Below, one piece after another: positions 1 to 36,512 of a stretch of 64,000 nucleotides of DNA (position 1 is its first letter; each line of letters starts with the position of its first letter). A program made the translations under genes and the position numbers. The stretch is from Branchiostoma floridae (Eukaryota; Chordata; Leptocardii; Amphioxiformes; Branchiostomatidae): assembly GCF_000003815.2 (NCBI RefSeq), contig NC_049989.1, positions 1,601,644-1,665,643 on the forward strand, given 5' to 3'. Under the pieces are notes generated by a model. It made no database searches. It had not been told where the DNA came from and saw only the letters and a list, made by a program, of their open reading frames with translations.

Positions 1-231
1 CCGGTCAATCGAATTCCAATTCCATGCTCAGAAGATCTGCCTCCCTCTCTATGTTGCAGCACCCATATATTATATATTGATGTACATGTAACACTATTTA
101 GACAAAGCCCTTAGTGATAAACAGGCCTACATGATTGTGTACATGTAACGTTATAGGTGTAGCAGATGCACAGACAGATGCACACTCTCCATGTTGAACC
201 TAACCCTCCTTTCTGTATCTTCCCCTTACAG

Positions 232-24909
<24,678 letters not shown>

Positions 24910-26010
24910 TGGCTGTGTGAGAAGTACAAAACAACTCAAGGAAGTTACCATTCAGTAATATTGGAACGTTAAGTCTATGGATCAGATTGCTTGAGCAAGT
25001 GAAAGTGCTGCATGGGCAAGTGCTTGTCCTATGGTGCGATGTTTCCATGATTTTGACTTTAACTTTGACTTAATTCAGATCCACTTTTACTTATTATGAG
25101 CTAACAACATTATGTTGCAAAAAAAAATGATTGGACTCCATTTTCCACTTGTAATTGTGTCTATACATGGTCTAAATATGTGCACCAAGTGGCTTGTCCA
25201 ACTGATAAGCTTTTCGTCAACTCTGAGTTTAACTTAGTACTTCTTGATTGGTGAAGAAGGTAATGTTGTGAGATCATTATGTCTTGTTGTAAGTACATGA
25301 CACCCACACAAAGTGTATATTGGGAAGCTGGAAGATTCCTCACTCCTTGGTCTTGTATTTAACAGTTTGTTTCATGCTTTCCCGGTGTTATTTTTTCTAC
25401 CTGAAAATATTTCATTGCTGCAAGTAAAACGCATAGAAATAACTAGAGTCTCTCATTTAAATGTTGGGCCATGCAGTGAAAAGTTGGTGTGAGCATGTAA
25501 ATTTTTAATGTACTTGCTCAATGGATGAGTCAAGTGAATTTTGAAATTTTCTCCAGCCTCAAGTCAGACATGTTCAGTACCCATAAGCAAAGATTGAAGA
25601 AGATTTTAACCATAATTTTGTATTCCTAGAAGATTGTATAAATTATGTTAATACGTTAAGAGCTTGTTGATTACATACATTGTACATATTTTAATTGTGG
25701 TGACTGTAAGGTCATGGAGTTAAATGTCAGTGCAGTCTGTTATTTATAAATTTGTTACTTTAAAAAGTTGCCATGGCGATTTCAGAATCAAATTGAAAGC
25801 AGTAGGAAAAGAGGGATTGGCTGTTAGTTTTGCTCAACAAGAATCCTCCATGAAGTTATGGTGTTTGCAGAGTGGCTGAGGTGTTTGATTACTACAACTA
25901 CCGACATGCCAACTCTAAGATGTCTAGATTGTAGATGCGAAGACACAGTCCAAGACAAAAACAAGTTGTGCAAATTACGAAAGATCCTAATAAAACAGAA
26001 GACTTCAATA
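24910..26010 (+). other. HACE1: HACE1 3' UTR
   Basis: A/T-rich, non-coding sequence after the stop, without clear transposons. The first good polyadenylation signal, AATAAA at 25989-25994, would give a UTR of about 1.1 kb. No AATAAA was noticed between the stop and this site. Exact end is inferred. Confidence 0.6.
25989..25994 (+). terminator. HACE1: candidate polyadenylation signal AATAAA
   Basis: Canonical hexamer in plus orientation about 1.1 kb after the HACE1 stop codon. A second AATAAA follows near 26421, beyond the gap. Confidence 0.5.
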
Positions 26011-26032
26011 TTGTAGCATTGCTCATGATTGA

Positions 26033-26132
26033 NNNNNNNNNNNNNNNNNNNNNNNNNNNNNNNNNNNNNNNNNNNNNNNNNNNNNNNNNNNNNNNNNNNN
26101 NNNNNNNNNNNNNNNNNNNNNNNNNNNNNNNN
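26033..26132. other. assembly gap (100 N) with duplicated edges
   Basis: CAATATTGTAGCATTGCTCA just before the gap is nearly repeated just after it as CAATATTGTAGCATTTGCTC, so the two contig ends probably overlap and the gap may not be real. Confidence 0.75.
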
Positions 26133-26164
26133 CCAATATTGTAGCATTTGCTCATGATTTGATG

Positions 26165-27519
26165 TACTGTATGATTACTCAAATTATGTTATAAATCATT
26201 ATCATGTCCATCAGACAACTCATGTACCCTAGGTTGCCATATTTAAACACTGTGCTCTAATTCTGCGCCCCAGACGTTACCTTCACTAAGAAAACATACA
26301 TTAGGCTTCTTAAGGCAACTTTTTCAATATTGGTTTTCTCATGTATCCAACATTGCTCACTCTTCTATCATTGTCCAGTTACGTATTCCTTTTAATAGAG
26401 TAAAGGTAAAAGTTAACGAATAAACAATGGAAAACAATGGTTCGAAAAATGATGCAGGTCTCTATGTCAAATATTTTTATTACCGAAGCATGATAGATGA
26501 CGAGTTCGCAAACTCAGAGGTTATGGTCCAATAATGTTAACATTTTTTGAGAGGATAATTTTTGTACTTCATTCTTTTAATTCATTTTTGCTAATGATCA
26601 ATTTTGAGGCAAAGGTGTGATTAGCTGAAGTCATTTTTAGGCAAAAGCGTTAAATATATTTTGTGTCATTCTTGGACCTGGGTTGGGGTGGGGACTTTTA
26701 AGCCCCGTTTTTGAAACTCTTATAAATCCTAAATATCAAGGTTTGATATCTCCTGGTATGAGGTTATAATTCTGATTATACTTTAGACGGCAAGTACATC
26801 TTAGCATAACCTCCAATTATCGGATGTAGGAGAATTCTTTCTACACAACCAGCAGGTACTTACATTGCTATCACGATGTTCAAACTTCAGATATATCTCG
26901 TACTCGGACGGAAGTAATGTTACTACGGGTCCTCTTTTGGCAAATTGCAGGGACATTTTTGTAAAAATAAGTTCGGAAGAAAGAAAAAAACGATTTTTAG
27001 AATCGTTTTGGTATGTAGGTAGCTTAGTCGAAAATGTACAATATGAACTACTAAGTCTGTCAACAATAATAGCCTTAAACAAACATTTGCTGGATGTTAA
27101 ATTTGAAGACTACAAAAAGGGAATAACTAATAATTTCTAACGCAATGGAAATTTAGTACTAGCTTTAACCTACCATAGCATAATACTGCATTTCGTTCAT
27201 GAACCGCGCAGTGACGAGTCATGAGTAGTAGTAGAACCAAAGCGTGCGCTGGAACTGGTCTCCTGCATCCAACAGCAGCACGTTGCTCTCTGACTCCCTT
27301 ATCTAGAGATATAATTGCATACACCATTAGAGAAGGTAAAAGAAGCCCCATAGTCTTCTAAAGGGGTTGTTATCCACTGTGTCTAGAATACATTATTTGG
27401 AGAAAATCCTTTCCGTTCCACTGCTTTCTACCTTTCCTGACCGAAGGATTATATATAATTTATTAAAGCATAAATGGGGTGATAGACGTCATGTCTTCCA
27501 TAGTCAAGACAGGATTCGA
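26165..27519. other. intergenic, nothing recognised
   Basis: Mostly A/T-rich sequence between HACE1 and the satellite. Overlapping open frames on both strands at 26801-27140 do not match a family I know. 3'-ends or regulatory sites could not be assigned. Confidence 0.4.
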
Positions 27520-30025
27520 ACACAAACACACACACACACACTGACACATAAACGTACACACAAACACACGCGTACACACACACACGCGTACACACACGTG
27601 CGCGCGTACACACAAAAACACGTACATACACACGTACGCACACATACACACACGTGCAAACAAACACAGGTACACACACATACACAAATTAGTACACACA
27701 CACAAACAGGAACAAACACGCACACACAAGTATACACATACACACTACACACACGTACACACACACACACGTAAACACATACACATGCACAGCACACGCG
27801 CGCGTACACATACAAACACGTACACACAAATATATATNNNNNNNNNNNNNNNNNNNNNNNNNNNNNNNNNNNNNNNNNNNNNNNNNNNNNNNNNNNNNNN
27901 NNNNNNNNNNNNNNNNNNNNNNNNNNNNNNNNNNNNNNNNNNNNNNNNNNNNNNNNNNNNNNNNNNNNNNNNNNNNNNNNNNNNNNNNNNNNNNNNNNNN
28001 NNNNNNNNNNNNNNNNNNNNNNNNNNNNNNNNNNNNNNNNNNNNNNNNNNNNNNNNNNNNNNNNNNNNNNNNNNNNNNNNNNNNNNNNNNNNNNNNNNNN
28101 NNNNNNNNNNNNNNNNNNNNNNNNNNNNNNNNNNNNNNNNNNNNNNNNNNNNNNNNNNNNNNNNNNNNNNNNNNNNNNNNNNNNNNNNNNNNNNNNNNNN
28201 NNNNNNNNNNNNNNNNNNNNNNNNNNNNNNNNNNNNNNNNNNNNNNNNNACACGCACACAGACATACACAAACACAAGTACATATACACACGTACGTATA
28301 CACACACACGGGACACACACACACAGACACACACTCACACAAACACACACCCAGACGTATACACACACACCCAGACGTACACACACCCAGACGTACACAC
28401 GCAGAGACGTACACACACACACACCAGACACACACAGACGTACACACACAAACACGTACACACAAACGTGCTCATATACGCACACACACACACGTACACA
28501 AACACACACGTACGCGCACGTACACGCACACACACACGTACAAACATACACACGTACACGCACGCACGTACACACGCGCGCATGTACACGCACACACACG
28601 TACACGCACACACACGTACACACGCACACAAACAAACGTACACGCACGCACACGCACACATACACACAGACACGTACACGCACACACACACGCATGTACA
28701 CGCACACACACGTACACGCACACACACGTATACGCGCACAAGTACACGTACACGTGCACATACACACACGTACTACACGCACACACACGTACGTACACGC
28801 ACGCACACACGCACAGACACACACGCACACGTACACGCACACACGTAAACGCACACACACACACGTACACGCACACACACGTACACGCACACACACGTAC
28901 ACACACACACACGCACACAAACAAACGTACACGCACGCACACGCACACATACACACAGACACGTACACGCACACACACACGCATGTACACGCACACACAC
29001 ACGTACACGCACACACACGTACACGCGCACACACTACACACACGTACACACACACACACGTAAACACATACACATGCACACACACGCGCGCGTACACATA
29101 CATACACGTACACACAAATATATATATATATATATAAATAGACACGTACACAACCACGTACACACACATGTAACGCACACACGTACACACGCACACAGAC
29201 ATACACAAACACACACAGACGTACACATACACACATACGTATACACACACACGGACACACACACACAGACACACACTCACACAAACACACACCCAGACGT
29301 ACACACACCTAGACGTACACACGCACAGACGTACACACACACATATACGTACACACACACCAGACACACACAAACACGTACACACACACGTGCTCATATA
29401 CGCACACATACACACACACACACGTACACGCACACGTACAAACATACACACGTACACGCACGCACGTACACACGCGCGCATGTACACGCACACACACGTA
29501 CACGCACACACACGTACAAACGCACACAAACAAACGTACACGCACGCACACGCACACATAGACACGTACACGCACACACACACGCATGTACACGCACACA
29601 CACACGTACACGCGTACAAGTACACGTACACGCGCACATACACACACGTACTACACGCACACACACGTACGTACACGCACGCACACACACGCACACGTAC
29701 ACACACGTACACGCAAACACGTACACGCACACACACGTACACGCACACACACACACGCACGCACACACACACGTACACGCACACACACGTACACGCACAC
29801 ACACACAAACCTTACACGCACGCATAAACGTACACGCACACACGTACACGCACACACACACGGGTACACGCACACACGTACACGCACACCTACACGCCCA
29901 GACGCACACACACACGCACACACACGTACACGCAAACATACACACGCGCGCACACACGCGTACACGCACGCACACGTACACGCACGCACTCGTACACACA
30001 CACAAACACACGTACACACGTTCAT
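27520..30025. repeat. alternating purine-pyrimidine satellite (CA/CG/TA)
   Basis: About 2.5 kb of ACAC with interspersed CGTACA, CACGCA and CGCGCG, almost wholly alternating purine and pyrimidine. Open frames in all six frames (Cys/Val or Thr/His repeats) are artefacts. Landmarks recur: GTGCTCATATACGCACAC at about 28468 and 29390; ACACAAATATAT at about 27826 and 29112; AAACAAACGTACACGCACGC at about 28628, 28918 and 29527. So there are longer nested duplications inside the simple repeat. Confidence 0.95.
27838..28249. other. assembly gap (412 N) inside the satellite
   Basis: The gap lies in near-identical repeat copies and may be mis-sized. The left edge ends in TATATAT, like the copy near 29118. 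Confidence 0.85.
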
Positions 30026-30132
30026 AGTCCTTACATAATGACTTCAAAGGTCACCATAGCTATTTGCTCATTCACGCGCAAATATGCTTGATAACAGTTA
30101 CGGTCATAGTAAAAAGACCGCCAATACCTTAA

Positions 30133-30466
30133 GCTAAAGGCACAACCCGCCGTACGTGCAAATTCGTGCTGTCTACGTGCCAAAACGTGGGTAATCTTTT
30201 GGGATCCGTAAGTGGTTAGTGCCGCCTTCGTACGAACTCGTAGGAAATCCAACGGATTTGGGAGCACGCAGACACGTCGTAGAATTTTACGTGCAGGCAA
30301 AACTTTGTGTGCCATCGGACTGCGGATTCGCCCCCCGTACGTGCCAGTACGGTTGACACACCTGCCCTGTACAGCTAGCCTGAACGTTTTCAGAAATACG
30401 TGGCGGACGTGGCCTTCTAAAAAAGCGTGGTGGCAAATTGCACGTACGGCGGGTTGTGCCCTTAGC
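30133..30466. mobile_element. 334-bp TTAA-type MITE at an exon/intron boundary
   Basis: The left end GCTAAAGGCACAACCCGCCG and right end CGGCGGGTTGTGCCCTTAGC are inverted with one mismatch and continue to GTACGTGCAA/TTGCACGTAC. Flanks are TTAA (30129-30132) and TTTA (30467-30470), consistent with a mutated TTAA target duplication. It immediately follows the coding part of the minus-strand 5'-nucleotidase-like exon. Confidence 0.85.
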
Positions 30467-30664
30467 TTTAGTAAGTCTCCTCGCCACGCCGCCAAAGCAC
30501 TTCCCGGCAATGGCGCCCCTGCAGTCTCCGCATGACCCGCCGTTTCCGTCCGTCTGCTCGATGCCAGCGTGACAGTCATTGGTGTGGAGGATAGACAGGT
30601 CGAAAGTCAGGCATGACGCAACCCAAAGACACAGCGCGAAGGCTGCAACTTTGCCTGCGTTCAT
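30467..30664 (-). CDS. first exon of a 5'-nucleotidase-like gene (NT5E/CD73 family), isolated
   Basis: The minus strand from ATG at 30664 encodes a signal peptide (MNAGKVAAFALCLWVASCLT) and then FDLSILHTNDCHAGIEQTDG, GGSCGDCRGAIAGKCFGGVA and RRLTK. This is the N-terminus of secreted or GPI-anchored 5'-nucleotidases (human LTILHTNDVHSRLEQT...GGVARLFTK), enzymes that hydrolyse extracellular AMP. The Asp and His of the HTNDxH metal-binding motif are present. The family continues with K-V, so the exon should end AAA G|GT; that donor is found only after removing the MITE at 30133-30466. No later exons are visible before the convergent HACE1 gene, so this may be an orphan exon or a pseudogene. Confidence 0.8.
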
Positions 30665-30734
30665 ATTTGGACTTATCTAAAAGGAAAATAGATCAAGGAT
30701 GGCCATTACCATATAGCCGCAAAGCGGATTAGGT

Positions 30735-31252
30735 TTGATATACAAAGTCAAAGGTGATGGAACGTTTGAAGCCAAGTACATATTTTGTAAAACTGTATTC
30801 TTCCCAAATGGGATAAAAGCTGGTTTTATCTACCTGAAAAATTTACTATGCATGACAGACGAGTCCTGTTTTAATAGACTGAAAGAAAGACATACTTGGT
30901 TTTATGAGTTGTTTGCCCTTAAACAGGCTATTCCGAAATCCTGGAAAATGAATGCTGCAATCATTACCTACTCTGTATATTCCGTCTGCAATGAAAACCA
31001 TAATCTTAGATCAAGGAGGTGAAAACCATTCCATTCAAAGTATCCGATTATTATGTCACAATTAATTTATGGATAACTATAGTAAAACATGTCATATTCA
31101 AAAACTGGTGCAGAAACCAATGTAAGGAAAATCAGACAGGTGACATCTACAAATCTTTTAAAGATCTAACAGAAAGGAACTTGTGGATGTGCACAAATAC
31201 TGGAAATAGATTGGCGCTTTCAAAATGGGATTTATGTACATGTAGAATCTAA
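30735..31252 (+). pseudogene. LINE ORF2 remnant, L1/Tx1-like (tentative)
   Basis: Two adjacent plus-strand open frames include LKERHTWFYELFALKQAIPK followed by SWK, similar to the (F)NSFLxYYGLxxAIPKxWK linker after the RT domain of L1/Tx1-type LINEs. GDIYKSFKDLTERN resembles the following connector. The catalytic domains are missing. Confidence 0.35.
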
Positions 31253-31594
31253 CATAAAATGTAAGAAAAAGAATGGCCAAGCGTCAGTGTACTTCTGCGT
31301 CTAGCCCATTATTTATCTTGTGCGTTTGTGATTGTAAACGCACTAGTAAATATTACAAAGACAAAGTAAGTACATAGAACATTGTTGACAGTGGAAGGTT
31401 CTTCAGTACATTGAAGAGAATTGAGAAAAGACTGTGGAGCCTACTCAGCGCCTCTGTGCTGAACCATTTGCTGGCGATAACTATCGACGAACCACATGTC
31501 AGTGAGTTTGACTTCAATAGAGCTGTAACTAAGCGGGCAGGGCTGATAAACGGTTAGTGTTCTCTCCCATTCCCACACAGGTACACAAAGGACA

Positions 31595-31885
31595 CCGACT
31601 AAAGATTTTAGATTATGGACTCTGTGACCATGTTTCTATGTCACAGAGAGACCTGTCACCCAGGAACTCATATTGTGTTTCTAATTCTTTGTAGTATGTT
31701 TCCATCATACTACAAAGAATGAATTTCGTGAAGTTTTTAGTTGTTTAAATATGAAAATGTTTTTAAAAGATCCGTATGCACATGGCTGCTTAGCCTTGGA
31801 CGGCCCGATGATTTATCATTGGCGAGTGTAAGTAGGGTAAAATTACCAATTTGCACTGCATTGTTTTACTACTTTTTGATGTGTT
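31595..31885 (+). repeat. dispersed repeat B, copy 1
   Basis: Contains GTGTTTCTAATTCTTTGTAG, GATGATTTATCATTGG and AATGTTTTTAAAAGATCC. The same blocks, in the same order and orientation, are at 38838-39090. Copy 1 also has a short palindrome of TAGTATG/CATACTA near 31690-31715. Could be an LTR or a transposon end. Confidence 0.7.
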
Positions 31886-32560
31886 ATCTGTTATCGTTTT
31901 GTTAGAGCTAAAGTTAGATTGATGTTTTGGTTAGTGCCTTAAAGCTTTCGTTGGAGTATAAATTCTGCCAATTTAAATTTGTTATAACACATCATTTATC
32001 ATCATTCATTGTTTCACATGTAAGCCATAGACACAATTAACAGATAGCCTCACCTCACAGCCTGTAAAGCACAGCAGAAGAAAGAGACTTCAAAAACTGT
32101 CATTTTTGCAGTAGTCATGGTATAGTAGACAAGTGTCTTACATAAATATGTGGATTCTTGTGAATAAAAGGGGGCAGAGGAGAGATAACAGTTGTGTGAG
32201 TTGTGCGCAGAGAGCAAACATGAGGATGTGACTCTCCAGCAAGCAGTCACTGTGTGTGCGGAAAATGACATGTGTGTAGTTCTTCTTTTCCTTCTTAGAC
32301 TCTCTGCAACAATTCTAGATAAGAACCTGAGGAAATTTACCCCCCATACATTTAGCGACGATGATGGCATTCCGCTGTATTCAAGACCTTAGCGAGACAC
32401 GCACGGAGGGAACTGCCAACAGAACCCGGGCCTAGAGGAAGACAGAGAGCAGGAGAGCGCACGGCCACTGACCCCGACCGGCCGGCCAAACTATTTTAAG
32501 TAAGGTGTGTGGGCGCTTCTGACCGTGTTGCGCGTCCTTAAGAGGCGACACCTGGTCGGG
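31886..32560. other. no gene recognised
   Basis: Small open frames on both strands at 32050-32392 overlap each other and match nothing I know. Possibly a leader of the DIRS-like element downstream. Confidence 0.35.
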
Positions 32561-32639
32561 AGCTAAAAAGTTTGGGGCGGTTGCCCATGGCCAACACCCT
32601 CAGCTTTCACCCCTCTCGCCTCCAGCCTTCTCACCTTAC

Positions 32640-32820
32640 CCTCAGGAGTACCGCCCGTCTACTTCGTCTGCCCGGAGGGCTCAAAGACTCAGACAGTATG
32701 GTAACCGCTGTTTCATCTGTGACGAATATGGGCACTTTTAGGCAAAGTATCCCCTTGCCCAGTGCGTCATCCCTTTGCAGCACGAGGCATGGGGCGTGGC
32801 CAGGGCAATCCTTACTAATT
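32640..32820 (+). pseudogene. gag-type zinc knuckle of a DIRS-like element
   Basis: The frame from about 32676 reads RRAQRLRQYGNRCFICDEYG then HF, a stop, and AKYP. This is a CCHC zinc knuckle with an in-frame stop, and the last Cys position is Tyr. The piggyBac-type element (33597-34567) lies between it and the reverse transcriptase part (35380-36235). Confidence 0.55.
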
Positions 32821-33596
32821 CGTGGTAATTGAACGAAATGGTTTTTTGTAGACGGACCGGCCTGGAGAAGAATGCATTCAGGGGGTAATTTTACTGGGAC
32901 GCAATTGTTGAAAAGGAACTCGTTTGTAATGTTAAAATTTGATTTCAATTTTCTCGACTCTTGATACTTGTTGTACAAACGTTGAAATCGGCATGGTAAA
33001 TGTAAATCCAATGCGTATTTGAGAACCGTTTTATGACCATTTGAGTGCCATGTTGTAAGCATGCATTAATTTGTATAGTGTGCGTAAAGCTTTAATGGTC
33101 AAATTGATGTTAGTGACAAGTTTCATAGTGTTATTTTCTCGTTAGTTGTATTGAAATGAGTCTGCAGTTGTAGCAGAGCGAAGTTATGATTTTTGTGGGC
33201 ATCGGAAACAATCAAGAGATGAAAGGTTTATTTTAATGGATGAGTTTGTGTTTTACTGTTGCATACCAATAAAATCTCACCTCCTGAAAATGTTTGGTCT
33301 GATTTTCGTGCTCGGGAAGGGGATTAGCGCTCTTAGTGTTCTGGTAAATTTTGAGTCATTAGAAGTGTAGGTGTATTTAGTGGTATGTTATTTAGAAGGA
33401 GAAGAAACGTTTACTGACATTGACATTGAGGGTCTCCCATAGTTGAAGAAACGTGAGTCACATTCTGTGTGGTCTGAACCTCCGACAATAGTAACTGTGT
33501 ATGGGCAGCGTCTTTGCTTTTGAGTCAGTCTGCTAATTTCTTTGTTGGTAAATATCGGTATTGAGGACATTTCCTTGTGTTCAGGGTGGTGGCCGT

Positions 33597-34567
33597 TTAA
33601 CCCTCAAACCACCGTACCTTTTTTGTGACGTAGATTACCGTATGGGGTCAAAACTGACCCCAAAACGTTTTGTACAAATACAGTTTTTTGTGTGATTCTT
33701 TTTGTGATTTGTATATATGTATAGTTTCATTAATCAATGTGGGACATTCTGACATGATTAGGTGAGAATATTTCTCGCTCATTATCATAAGTTATGCAAA
33801 AGATCATGAGGACCACATTTTGCACCAATGCTATTCAGACCGGGAAGGAGGTTTTTGGTGCCCATACCAACTTAAATGCCGTATAGCGCCTGAATGGCTT
33901 ATACTAGGGCCATGAAACTTGGTAACTTTTTAGAAAATGTTGAAAGCAAATATTTTCAGTGAACAAAGTATGTTCATCATTTTTCATGTTGCCATGGCAA
34001 CGGAATTCTGACAGACATATTTATTACAAAATTTTCTAATTTTGTATTAAACCTTTAAGTTTTAAGGGTTTCTTAGCAAATAACAGTTGTTTATCACATC
34101 TTATGAAATTCAACGTAAATTTCGTGACTCAATATTCATAATTTATGCTAATTTGATGACGTCATCGGGCAAAATCCAAGATGGCGGCCGAGATTACCTA
34201 GATGACGTCATAATGTCGTCATATTACATGATAATGGCACAAAAATTTTTACAATTATTGTGGCTTACATGTTCATCATTCTCTGAAAATTTCGTGATCC
34301 TACAATAAGTAGTTTAGGTGTGGGTCGCAAAAGTTTGTTTAAAAAAATGCTGGGGTCACTTTTGACCCCACTGGACCATGCATAAACTTTCTAGGATAAC
34401 TTAATAAACAATGAGCCAATCTCGGTAAAAACGTATAAGAGGTTATAGGACATATATACAAACAAACTCCTAAAAGAAAATTTGTTTTCGACAAGAAATG
34501 CCATGATGGCACACATCGATATTCGCCTGGGGTCAGTTTTGACCCCATACGGTGGTTTGAGGGTTAA
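33597..34567. mobile_element. piggyBac-type non-autonomous element, 971 bp
   Basis: Both ends start TTAACCCTCAAACCACCGTA in inverted orientation. TTAA is the piggyBac target site and CCC a typical start of its repeats. Next to each end are copies of the palindrome GGGGTCAAAACTGACCCC or close variants, which recur near 34350-34370. No transposase is encoded; internal frames are short and unrelated. Confidence 0.85.
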
Positions 34568-35379
34568 CCCTACATTCTACGAAAAATTACTAGAATTAAA
34601 GTTGAAGGTATAGTTTAAATAGATAATTCCATTAGTAGAAAATAACGTATCTGGAAAGCGCCGTGGTTTTGGTTAACCGTTATGTAGTGTCAAATTGACA
34701 CCTGGTGACAACCCATTACAAAAGTGCGTTTCAAAAGATTGTTAATTTTGACTTGTATGAATACGTAATCTCGTTGTGATGCAAGCAGGTAATGAATAAG
34801 TTAGTAAACTAAATAGTAAGGTTTTGAACAAGCAAGTGCCTTAATATTGAATATAAAATTGGACAGGTAAAATAAGGCTGTGACGTCTGGGAATTGAGAC
34901 ACGGTACGTCCGTGGGGCTACTTTTAAATGCATACGAAATTAGCTCTCGTATAAGGATCACCGCTTATGATGTAATACGTTTGGGGGTTTTGCCTTCGGT
35001 TTCATTGAGTAGTTTGTTAGTGTTTCACCTCCGTAGTGGCAACTTTGTTTCTGTGGGACAGATTGCAGAGGAAAACAGAGTGTTAAAATGGTGGTCATGT
35101 GGGAAACAGTGCTTAATATTTTTAGTATTCGATTCTGAGATAAAATACGAAAGTTTAGTCTGTCGTTATCAGGGTATTGATAATTCATGGTGGTTTCAAT
35201 GGGAATACCGATTCTATTAAAGATATCTCAGGCACCCATCCTCTCAACTCCGCTACAGGCACTCCGCTACGGGGATACTTTAAACATCCTACTTCGGTAG
35301 GCCCCAAACCAGGGTTGCTTATCTCAGAGCTGACTTTGGATGGGTTCAGATTTGTCGTTGACAACGGTTTTCTTTTGTT

Positions 35380-36235
35380 TTTGCTGTCGTTTTACAGTCC
35401 CGTCGTGTTAAAGTTGCGAGAAGAGAAAGGGGATTACCTGACTGGGAATTGCAAGAACCTCTTGAACCTCTCGTGGCGGTAAGAGAGGCAGAACAACGGC
35501 AAATCAAGTGAACTTCCAAGGTCAGCCGTGGGACAACTCCAACCCATTGCCGTCGAGTGTGCAGGAGTTTGCGTCAGGCTCGGTGTTGGCCAGCGCCGCC
35601 CACGTGAAATTTCCGGATCCTAATGCTTTGTGGCAGGACAGTCATGCTACTGAATGGGAATTGATTTTGGCCAACCATCCGCTTAAAGATACACTTCTGG
35701 GATGGGTGGCTGAAGGTGTTGACATACACAAATTTTTGATTCCATTCAAGGGTTTATTTGAGGGAAACCCATCAGCGCGTGATTTCCCCCTCCTCGGGTG
35801 TTTGTTAACAAGAGTTTGTGCAAGCCATTTGTTAAGTTTATTGCTACTATCTTATTTGACAGGCGTAAAACGAGAGCGATCTCGTTGTGGGGGAAGGTAG
35901 GCGAATCGGACCCTCCTCACTTGGTAATTCCCTTGACAGTGGAGCCAACGAAACCAAGGCTGTGCTGCGATCAACGGTCTCTGAACTTGTTTGTGAAAGA
36001 TGTTCCATTTACTTTGGATAAGTTGGTTGACGTCACGAGGTATGTTGAGGCCAATACCTTTCAAACGAAATGCGATGATAAATCAGGGTATGATCATGTA
36101 TCTATTCATCCGAATTCAAGGCCGCTGCTCGGCTTCCAATAGGCTGGTTTCTGGTTTGTTTGCAATACTCTGCCCTTTGGCTTTAAAACGTCGCCATATG
36201 CAAGACAAGACAAGCACCACGCTATAGAAAAACTG
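35380..36235 (+). pseudogene. DIRS-like reverse transcriptase, copy 1
   Basis: Frames in this stretch contain ATEWELILANHPLKDTLLGW, GVDIHKFLIPFKGLFEGNPS, then KPRLCCDQRSLNLFVKDVPF, TKCDDKSGYDHVSIHPNS and CNTLPFGFKTSPY. These are RT motifs of DIRS-type tyrosine-recombinase retrotransposons (KPRLxxDxRxLN, DDKSGYDH, NTLPFGFKxSP). Stops and frameshifts break it (for example a stop near 36140). The distal RT, RNase H and recombinase domains are not visible. Confidence 0.75.
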
Positions 36236-36512
36236 GTGAACATAATAGAGGACTTCCTGAACTATTGAACGGACCCTTGAAGGAGAAGGACAATACATGT
36301 ATATGGATACAGTATGACTGGAGTTCAGGTAACAAGTCCACCTTCTTCCGTTAAGTTAATATGAATCTAATGAAGTTACAAGTGCCATATATTTCTCTGT
36401 AGTGATATACTTGTACTTTTATCTCATTATGATATTTTTTCATATTAAGTTGTATCACTCTGCACACAACGCAGCCACGCTCTTCATTCTCAGTGGCGCA
36501 CATTGATTCGGT

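Noticed and set aside
27367-30047. Very long open frames on both strands, up to 687 codons, rich in Cys/Val or Thr/His
   Set aside because: They translate a CA/CG/TA simple repeat that lacks stop codons in every frame, and they include N-derived residues. Not genes.
30031-30579. Longer minus-strand protein of 182 codons
   Set aside because: It is another frame across the MITE and the 5'-nucleotidase-like exon. Only the frame with the signal peptide and HTNDCH motif is supported.
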